Assembly (NCBI GenBank): GCA_946499885.1
Contig: CAMMTN010000008.1
Location: 1 to 64,000, forward strand
Direction: 5' to 3'
Source of the DNA: an uncultured Clostridium sp.
GTDB lineage: Bacteria; Bacillota; Clostridia; TANB77; CAG-508
Length of the DNA stretch: 64,000 nucleotides
Both the position numbers and the translations under genes were made by a program. Shown here piece after piece: positions 59,001 through 64,000 of this stretch (within the stretch, counting starts at the first letter, position 1; each line of letters opens with the position of its first letter). The notes under the pieces are model-generated. The model had not been told where the DNA came from, made no database searches, and saw only the letters and a list, made by a program, of their open reading frames with translations.

Positions 59001-60341
59001 ATTAATACAGCAGAAATATCAGAAGACGCAGATGAAGATGGAGAACCAGTAGAAGATATAGATTCAACTCCAGATAATGATAAAGACGGAGAAGATGATA
59101 TAGATATTGAAAAAGTAAAAGTAAAATATTTTGATTTAGCTTTAAGAAAATTTATTACTGGTGTAAATGATAATGACATAAATAATAGAGTTCCAGTATT
59201 TAGTATAGAAGACGGAAAATATACATATACACATCCAAAAGATCCAGTAGAAGTTGCAAATGGTGATACTGTAATTTATACATTAAGAATATATAATGAA
59301 GGAAGTCAAGCAGGATATGCAGAAGAAGTGAAAGATGACTTACCAGAAGGTTTAGAATTCTTACCAGAAAATAGCATAAATACTGAGTATAGATGGGTAA
59401 TGTATAATGAAGCAGGAGAAGAAACAGAAAACGTAGAAGAAGCAGTAACAATAAGAACAGATTATTTATCAAAAGCACAAGAAGATGAAACAGGAAGAAA
59501 TAATTTACTAGAAGGTTTTGACCCAGAAACAATGACAGAGCCAGATTCTAAAGACCTAAAAATTGCATTTAAAGTTACAGAGCCAAATACATCAGACAGA
59601 ATAATAATTAATACAGCAGAAATATCAGATGATAGCAATGAAAATGGAGGGCCAGTAAAAGATATAGATTCAACTCCAGATAATGATGAGGATGGAGAAG
59701 ATGATATTGATATTGAAAAAGTAAAAGTTTCATATTTTGATTTAGCTTTAAGAAAAATAATATCAAAAGTTACAATGACTTTAGATGGAAAAACGACAGT
59801 TGAAGAGACAGGACACAAATTTGAAGATGAACCAGAAGAAGTTGTAAAAGTAGAACTTGGAAATCATAAAATTAATGATGCAGTAATAAAATTTACATAT
59901 CAAATACGTATAACAAATGAAGGAAATAAAGCAGGATATGCACTAGAAATTAAAGACTATATTCCAGATGGGCTAAAATTTGTAGCAGAAGATAACAAGA
60001 ATTGGACATTATCAGAAGATGGAAAAACAATAACAACAGACCAGTTAAAAGACACATTATTAGAACCTGGAGACAGTAAAGTAGTTGAAGTAACATTAAG
60101 ATGGATTAACGGACATAACAATTTAGGAGTTAAAACAAACTGGGCAGAAATATCAAAAGATAGTGATGATGATATAGACTCAACACCAGATAACTTTAAA
60201 GAAGGAGAAGATGATATTGATAAAGCAGAAGTAGTATTATCAATAGTAACCGGTGTTGGAGAACACTATTTAGGAGTAATTACAGCAGTAGTTGTAATAT
60301 TAGGAGCAGGAATAGTTTTAATCAAGAAATTTGTATTATAG
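56043..60341 (+). CDS. giant thioester-domain surface protein with five ~200-residue repeats
   Basis: A 1432-residue wall-type protein. A signal peptide follows MKFKK. ATG 56043 has AAAGGTG 5 bases upstream; ATG 56055 is also possible. The N-terminal domain has Cys79 (IYCLKGG) and Gln183 (QQLAVWHF), matching the Cys and the (T)QxAxW glutamine of thioester (TQXA) domains that form an internal Cys-Gln bond and can bind host proteins covalently. Then come five modules, each starting FDLALRKFI or similar at 396, 593, 828, 1030 and 1232, with YTLRIYNEG in the middle and an acidic end (DIDSTPDN); the last three are 606 bp apart. The Lys/Asp/Asn placement would suit isopeptide-stabilised pilin-like modules, but I infer this. 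The C-terminus is SIVTG (1400-1404), a helix and a short basic end. Confidence 0.85.
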   Translation: MVENMKFKKIAVFIIITLLAVLMLGQLNISNAATGSKYLGIKMLRQSGFGYKALEKNIWKIVETNSSGTSANYDSTIYCLKGGPGFGSGEFGSGSPTVREYTRYFDMKDPDSIPSTYQNALPDVNSDTYKALLWLLENVYVAPKEAASSEEKQEAAEYRELLLEQAGIAGGYLTDDDIDAVQQLAVWHFTNDDAYDAGEKGNFELWINAVAGTDGNYYPLSDEEGKGGENGYDRAEEAQILYKYLIDTATENAATNIPSIHSKPYELASLTQTVKTQDSNYIIGPFKINKISDSNATLIATFTNSSGTLNPILQDASGKIFNNITETIGKEFYIVVPSSTDITEITFSITGMYFNTNITYWSVEGAPAQDQPVAIIERTKENYSDEVKFTNKEEIFDLALRKFITSINGIAPSVSREPEISIQTLEDLKNGKITTAEKIHTKDPLTVETGDSVVYTIRVYNEGNVDGKVTEITDYLPDGLKLKESSSINTQYGWTTDDGKTIKTTKLSGTTLQAFKGEALDYADVQIECEVIAKTSNTDTKLKNIAEITEATNDTGEEDRDSTPNNVRVQGYGTTSQEDDDDFEDLIILGQYFDLSLRKFIVQVNDTELKDENGKYLREPEVDITELKSGASTTATYNHPKNPVSVSIGDEIIYTLRVYNEGQLDGYVDEITDHLPENLEFVNDEFNAKYGWQISGDGRTVTTNITSPNTEYSASRDTIYEDRKNGTDKVILEAFDGNKLDYIDVKIKVKVKSTAVPDEKLTNIAEITKFSDSDKEEITDRDSTEDNITLPSDTTLPSYKDDEINRGDKYIPGQEDDDDFEKVVIQKFDLALRKFITGVNDKVITNREPVFSIEDEKYTYTHTKEPVEVATGDTVIYTLRIYNEGDIAGYAEEVKDDIPEGLEFLPENTTNINYRWVMYNKDGEETENVEEAVTIRTDYLSKAQENETGRDNLVEAFNPETMDEPDYKEVRIAFKVTMPNTSDRVIINTAEISEDADEDGEPVEDIDSTPDNDKDGEDDIDIEKVKVKYFDLALRKFITGVNDNDINNRVPVFSIEDGKYTYTHPKDPVEVANGDTVIYTLRIYNEGSQAGYAEEVKDDLPEGLEFLPENSINTEYRWVMYNEAGEETENVEEAVTIRTDYLSKAQEDETGRNNLLEGFDPETMTEPDSKDLKIAFKVTEPNTSDRIIINTAEISDDSNENGGPVKDIDSTPDNDEDGEDDIDIEKVKVSYFDLALRKIISKVTMTLDGKTTVEETGHKFEDEPEEVVKVELGNHKINDAVIKFTYQIRITNEGNKAGYALEIKDYIPDGLKFVAEDNKNWTLSEDGKTITTDQLKDTLLEPGDSKVVEVTLRWINGHNNLGVKTNWAEISKDSDDDIDSTPDNFKEGEDDIDKAEVVLSIVTGVGEHYLGVITAVVVILGAGIVLIKKFVL
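58524..59735 (+). repeat. two adjacent 606-bp coding repeats
   Basis: Units 58524-59129 and 59130-59735 encode modules 3 and 4 of the surface protein. They are highly similar but not identical in DNA, and the same spacing continues to module 5 at 59736. Confidence 0.8.
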
Positions 60342-60353
60342 TGTAAATAAGAG

Positions 60354-60380
60354 GACGGTTCATTTATAGAACCGTCTTTA
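60354..60380 (+). terminator. hairpin after the thioester surface-protein gene
   Basis: GACGGTTC and GAACCGTC pair around a short loop, followed by only TTTA, so it is a modest terminator. Confidence 0.65.
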
Positions 60381-60398
60381 AAAAATTGTAAATAAATG

Positions 60399-60427
60399 TT
60401 TACTTTAAAAAAACACTATGGTATAAT
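60399..60427 (+). promoter_or_regulatory. promoter of the Ig-like protein gene
   Basis: TTTACT at 60399-60404 and TATAAT at 60422-60427 with a 17-bp spacer, 24 bp before the start. Confidence 0.65.
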
Positions 60428-60451
60428 TTCAAATATAGTGGAGGTTAACTA

Positions 60452-61399
60452 ATGAATCAAATTTTAATGGTTGAAAACAAGAAAAAAACTAAAAAAAATA
60501 AAAACTCTTCAAAACCAATAGAAATAAAAAATATTATAAGATTTTTTGCTATAGTAATTATTATATTTGCAATTTGTATAATAAGCCATAGTTCATATGC
60601 ATTATATAGAGAAGCTAAAGGAAATAATACAAGTAATTTAGCAAATATTACTTTAACTAGAGAAAATGATACTTTAATAGTAGATGTGCAAAGCAAGTAT
60701 ATTATAGAAAAGTTTAAGTATAATTGGGAAAATTCTCAGCAAACTTCTATATCAGAAGGAAGTAACAGTTTTGAAGAAGAAATAATATTACCAAGCGAGA
60801 ATAATGTTTTAACAATAATATTAGAAGATGAGACAGGACGAGCAGTGACATATACAAAAGAAATTATACTAGATGGAATAGATATAACAAAACCATCTAT
60901 TGAAATAGAACAAGGGCAAGGTGCAAGTATAAGAATTAATGCGGTTGATGAAACTAAAATAGAATATATAACATATAGAATAGATGATGGTGAAGAAGTA
61001 AAAATCGAAAGAAATGAAGATAATGATAAAATAATAGAGTATATTTTAAAAGATATGCCTAGAGGAGAACATACACTTTATGCTACAGCGGTAGATAGCT
61101 TTGGAAATATAGCAGCAGAAGAAGCACCAATAATTATTTCATCTGAAAGACCAACTATTAAAAACATTAGTATAGACCAAGAAAATAGTAAAATAATAAT
61201 TGAAGCAGCAGATGTAGACGGAATTAAAGCAATAGAAGTTAATCTAAATGGTGCTGTTTATAGTATGAATGATGTAAATAGAACTGAAGCAACTTTTTCA
61301 TTAAATATTCAGGAAGGTAAAAATACAATAAGTATAAAACTTACTAATGTTAATGGGATTACAGCAGAAGGAGCAACAGAGTTTGATTATGCAAGATAA
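60452..61399 (+). CDS. membrane-anchored Ig-like domain protein
   Basis: A 315-residue protein. A Lys/Asn-rich cytoplasmic tail (1-28) and a helix (about 29-50) are followed by three Ig-like units. Their linkers read DGIDITKPSIEIEQG and ERPTIKNISIDQ, with AVDSFGNIA in the second. This style resembles the Ig-like modules of the giant dockerin proteins. The start is ATG 60452 with GGAGG 7 bases upstream. It overlaps the following gene by 11 bases. Function unknown; a surface accessory role is plausible. Confidence 0.7.
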   Translation: MNQILMVENKKKTKKNKNSSKPIEIKNIIRFFAIVIIIFAICIISHSSYALYREAKGNNTSNLANITLTRENDTLIVDVQSKYIIEKFKYNWENSQQTSISEGSNSFEEEIILPSENNVLTIILEDETGRAVTYTKEIILDGIDITKPSIEIEQGQGASIRINAVDETKIEYITYRIDDGEEVKIERNEDNDKIIEYILKDMPRGEHTLYATAVDSFGNIAAEEAPIIISSERPTIKNISIDQENSKIIIEAADVDGIKAIEVNLNGAVYSMNDVNRTEATFSLNIQEGKNTISIKLTNVNGITAEGATEFDYAR

Positions 61400-62171
61400 A
61401 TTAATATTTTATTTTATAGTTTATTCATTTTTAGGTTGGTGCTTGGAATCAGTTTATAAAACGATAATATTAAAAAGACCAACAAATAGCGGCTTTTTGT
61501 ACGGCCCATTTTGCCCAATGTATGGAATTGGTGCTGTACTTATGTTAGAACTAGGAAAATTATCTAATAATGTAATTATAATATTTCTACTTTCTTTTAT
61601 ATTATTTTCTATTTGGGAATATATAGTTGCAGTAATATTAGAAAAACTGTTTAAAACAAAATACTGGGATTATTCTAAGTTAAAGTTTAATATACAAGGG
61701 AGAATATGTTTAAAAAATTCTATATATTGGGGAATTTTAGGAGTATTATTAATATTTGTAATACAACCGTCTATTCAAAAAGTTACAAATTTGATACCAG
61801 ATGAAATACTAATTTATGTTGAGATTATTTTATCTTTAGCAATAGTAGTTGATGGAACAATAACTATATTTAGGATTATGTTTATTGATAAGAAAATTAG
61901 ACAAGTATTTGAAATTGGTGAAACAATAAAGGAAAAAATTTTAGAAATAAAGAAGCAAACTTTAGAAGAAAATTACAAGGAAAATTTGCAAAAACTTATT
62001 AAAGAGCTAAAATTAAAGCAAGCTATACTTAAAATTAAATTATATAAAAGAATTATTAAATTTAGAAAATCATTTCCAGATATGACATCAGAAAATATAA
62101 CTAAATTTATGAAACAAAAAATTGAATTAAAGGATTTAACAGAAAAAATAAAAAAGTACAAGGAGAGATAG
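61389..62171 (+). CDS. putative ABC-transporter permease-like membrane protein (PF06541 type)
   Basis: A 260-residue protein. I start it at ATG 61389 (QDKLIFYFIVYSFLGWCLESVYK), which overlaps the previous stop by 11 bases; GAG lies 7 bases upstream. Four or five helices carry motifs typical of the family: FLGWCLESVY, GFLYGPFCPMYGIGA, WDYS and GRICLKNSIYWG. The C-terminal 80 residues are a charged coiled coil. Although named ABC permease-like, these proteins have no proven transport role. The next gene starts one base after its stop codon. Confidence 0.8.
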   Translation: MQDKLIFYFIVYSFLGWCLESVYKTIILKRPTNSGFLYGPFCPMYGIGAVLMLELGKLSNNVIIIFLLSFILFSIWEYIVAVILEKLFKTKYWDYSKLKFNIQGRICLKNSIYWGILGVLLIFVIQPSIQKVTNLIPDEILIYVEIILSLAIVVDGTITIFRIMFIDKKIRQVFEIGETIKEKILEIKKQTLEENYKENLQKLIKELKLKQAILKIKLYKRIIKFRKSFPDMTSENITKFMKQKIELKDLTEKIKKYKER

Positions 62172-62172
62172 T

Positions 62173-63126
62173 ATGGCACAGGAAATCTATATTATTGATG
62201 ATAGTAATGAATTAAAGTCTATCATCGAGGAAATGCTAAAAAAAGAGAAGGAATTTAAATTAAAAAAAGTAGCAACAGTAAATATTGATGATGCTCTAAA
62301 AAATATACCTTCTTTGATTATAATAAATGAAGATAGTATTGATGAAAATATAATAGAAATATGTAAAAGAATAAGACAAAACGAGGATAATAGTATTACT
62401 CCAATAATAGTAGTATCCTCAAATAAAGAAAAAGAGCATAGAGTAGAAGTACTAAAAGAATGTGTTGAACATTATATAAAAGCTCCAATAGATAAAGAAT
62501 ACATGTATTATACTATAAAAAATGTTATAAGATTGCTTGATACAAATAGAAGAGTAAGCCCACTTACTGGACTTCCAGGTAATGTACAAATACTTGCTGA
62601 AATGAAAAAAAGGTTATTAAATAAAGAAAATTTTGTAATGCTTTACTTGGACTTAGATAATTTTAAAGCATATAATGATGTATATGGATTTTTAAACGGA
62701 GATGAAATAATCAAATTTACAGCAAGAACTATTGGAGATAACATAGATAAAATATCAACTAGTGGAAATACATTTATAGGGCATATTGGAGGAGATGATT
62801 TCGTAGCAATAGTATCTGAGGAAGATGATTATGAGGCAATTTGCCAAAATATAATAGCAGAATTTGATAAAGGAGTTTTAAAATATTTTAATGAGGAAGA
62901 TATAGAAAGAGGATATTTAGAAGTTCCAAATAGGAAATGTGTAATAGAACAATTTCCATTAACTTCTATATCAATAGGAGTAGTTGTTGCACATAAAGGA
63001 AGATTCCATAATGTACTAGAAATTGGAGAAGTAGGAGCACAAGTAAAACACTTAGCTAAAACAACAATGGGAAGTGCTTATATAATAGATAGAAGAAAAG
63101 AAAATAAAGCTTGTGAAATAAAATAG
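62173..63126 (+). CDS. REC-GGDEF protein, possible diguanylate cyclase
   Basis: A 317-residue two-domain protein. Residues 1-120 have a receiver-like fold: the acidic pair (IIDDS) and the later Lys (KAP) are present, but the strand that should end in the phosphorylated Asp reads IIIN (Asn52) followed by Glu-Asp. Phosphorylation is therefore doubtful. Residues 130-305 form a GGDEF domain with YLDLDNFKAYNDVYG and the active-site motif GGDDF at 206-210, a minor but allowed variant. No RxxD inhibitory site is seen before it. It may make cyclic di-GMP. The start is ATG 62173 with AAGGAGAGAT upstream, tightly coupled to the previous gene. No c-di-GMP riboswitch was found in the window. Confidence 0.85.
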   Translation: MAQEIYIIDDSNELKSIIEEMLKKEKEFKLKKVATVNIDDALKNIPSLIIINEDSIDENIIEICKRIRQNEDNSITPIIVVSSNKEKEHRVEVLKECVEHYIKAPIDKEYMYYTIKNVIRLLDTNRRVSPLTGLPGNVQILAEMKKRLLNKENFVMLYLDLDNFKAYNDVYGFLNGDEIIKFTARTIGDNIDKISTSGNTFIGHIGGDDFVAIVSEEDDYEAICQNIIAEFDKGVLKYFNEEDIERGYLEVPNRKCVIEQFPLTSISIGVVVAHKGRFHNVLEIGEVGAQVKHLAKTTMGSAYIIDRRKENKACEIK

Positions 63127-63164
63127 GCCATTGGGGACGCTGAAGTGCACCCCAATGGCCTATT
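63122..63164. terminator. bidirectional terminator containing both stop codons
   Basis: The arms 63122-63136 and 63150-63164 (AATAGGCCATTGGGG and its complement) pair perfectly over 15 bp. The TAG stop of the GGDEF gene (63124-63126) and the TAG stop of the minus-strand ligase gene (63160-63162) both lie in the arms. Confidence 0.85.
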
Positions 63165-64000
63165 TTATTTTTTTCATTTCTTCAAATCTTTTTACTTTTT
63201 GAGTAGTTGTTTTAATCATTGGCTCATCTGTAATAATTAAGTTTTTTATATGTTTATAATTAGCTAGAGTAGAATTGATATTTTTGATGTCTTTCCAAAT
63301 TATATCTTTTAAATCTGTTTGATTTATCTCTCCATATTTTTCTTTAATATAATCTTTATTGTATACAATTTTTGCAGATAATAATAAATCATCATCTTTA
63401 GGTAATCCAAATACCATAGATTCTAAAGAATAAGGCAAGTTATTTATTAGTAATTCAATTTCTTCTGGATATATATTTTTACCATTTTTTAATACAATAA
63501 CATTTTTCTTTCTTCCGGTTATAAATAAAAATCCATCTTTATCTATATAGCCTAAGTCACCAGTATAAAACCAGCCATCTTTTAGTACTTTTGAAGTTTC
63601 TTTTTCCATTTCATAGTATCCAAGCATAATATTTGGCCCTTTTGCAACAATTTCTCCAATACCTTCTTCGTTAGGATTATCTATTCTAATCTCTACCTCT
63701 GGTAAAGGAAGTCCTACAGAACCAAATTTAATACATTTTTCATTTTCAGCACTTAGCACAGGAGAAGTTTCTGTAAGTCCATAACCTTGAACTGCTAAAA
63801 TTCCAAAATCATAAAAGCCTTTTGCAACATTTTTATCAATAGCAGATGCTCCACTAATAACAAAGCGAATATTTCCACCTAAATTATCTAAAATTTGTTT
63901 AAAAATTTTTCTTCGAATGTCAATTCCTAATTTTAGTAATATGTGACTTATATTATTTGCAATTTTTAAGACTTTAGTTTTTCCTTGCTTTTCAACTTCA
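63160..64000 (-). CDS. AMP-binding acyl-CoA synthetase, C-terminal part
   Basis: The 3' part of a minus-strand gene that runs off the window; 279 residues plus a partial codon are visible. It is an adenylate-forming enzyme of the long-chain acyl-CoA ligase type. Motifs: FVISGASA, GYGLTETSP (the conserved Thr-Glu), MLGYYEME, the TGDLGYIDKDGFLFITGR hinge region and GKNIYPEEIE. The C-terminal Lys of the TTTQKVKR segment is the probable catalytic lysine. It would activate a fatty acid with ATP and load CoA. The GTG at 63759 is only an internal codon. Confidence 0.88.
   Translation of the reverse strand, partial: EVEKQGKTKVLKIANNISHILLKLGIDIRRKIFKQILDNLGGNIRFVISGASAIDKNVAKGFYDFGILAVQGYGLTETSPVLSAENEKCIKFGSVGLPLPEVEIRIDNPNEEGIGEIVAKGPNIMLGYYEMEKETSKVLKDGWFYTGDLGYIDKDGFLFITGRKKNVIVLKNGKNIYPEEIELLINNLPYSLESMVFGLPKDDDLLLSAKIVYNKDYIKEKYGEINQTDLKDIIWKDIKNINSTLANYKHIKNLIITDEPMIKTTTQKVKRFEEMKKIK

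Overview
The window looks like chromosomal DNA of an endospore-forming, very AT-rich member of the Clostridia (Bacillota). I estimate G+C by eye at 25-30 %. The case rests on Shine-Dalgarno sites close to AAAGGAGG, TTGACA/TATAAT promoters with 17-bp spacers, spoIIE and two small CotF-like spore coat genes, MecA, and an mreBCD-PBP2-minC cluster. An uncultured gut lineage is plausible, but the species cannot be read from this sequence. No rRNA, tRNA, CRISPR array or intact transposase gene was seen.

Layout. 1-8011 is mostly housekeeping: the tail of a YhaN/SbcC-like ATPase, prfA, a frameshifted ZIP metal transporter, a transglutaminase-like protein, a GT39-type membrane glycosyltransferase and pcrA. 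8341-25572 is a surface-assembly locus: two giant secreted proteins (1372 and 3879 aa), each with a dockerin just after the signal peptide, then a small FxLYD-like membrane protein and a cohesin protein with an LPXTG-like anchor. 25741-34668 holds two spore coat proteins, an M23 peptidase, mecA, a DUF4321-like protein, radC, mreB (frameshifted), mreC, mreD, PBP2 and minC. A 269-bp inverted-repeat element lies at 34708-34976, followed by three small minus-strand hypotheticals. 36373-46894 encodes two more giant surface proteins. 47196-55734 carries spoIIE, a WG-repeat protein, a hypothetical membrane protein, acpS, tatD and the lemA-htpX pair. 56043-60341 is a fifth giant surface protein with a thioester domain and five repeats. 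The end holds an Ig-like membrane protein, a PF06541-type membrane protein, a REC-GGDEF protein and part of an acyl-CoA synthetase.

How it may fit together. The dockerin proteins have no visible wall anchor, while their neighbour has a cohesin and an anchor. A cohesin-dockerin pair that attaches giant beta-helix/Ig-like proteins to the cell surface is therefore the simplest reading. Three other giant proteins have C-terminal hydrophobic anchors, two of them with the shared motif SIVTG, and two have Cys/Gln patterns of thioester adhesins. Three of the five giant genes share an upstream TGTAA/TCCGTAA arrangement, and two share a longer core-promoter block, so coordinated expression is possible.

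Sequence quality. Three frameshifts are visible: in the first gene, the ZIP gene and mreB. The last two are single extra C bases directly before GGA. An mreB break is unlikely to be real, so assembly errors are the first explanation to test.
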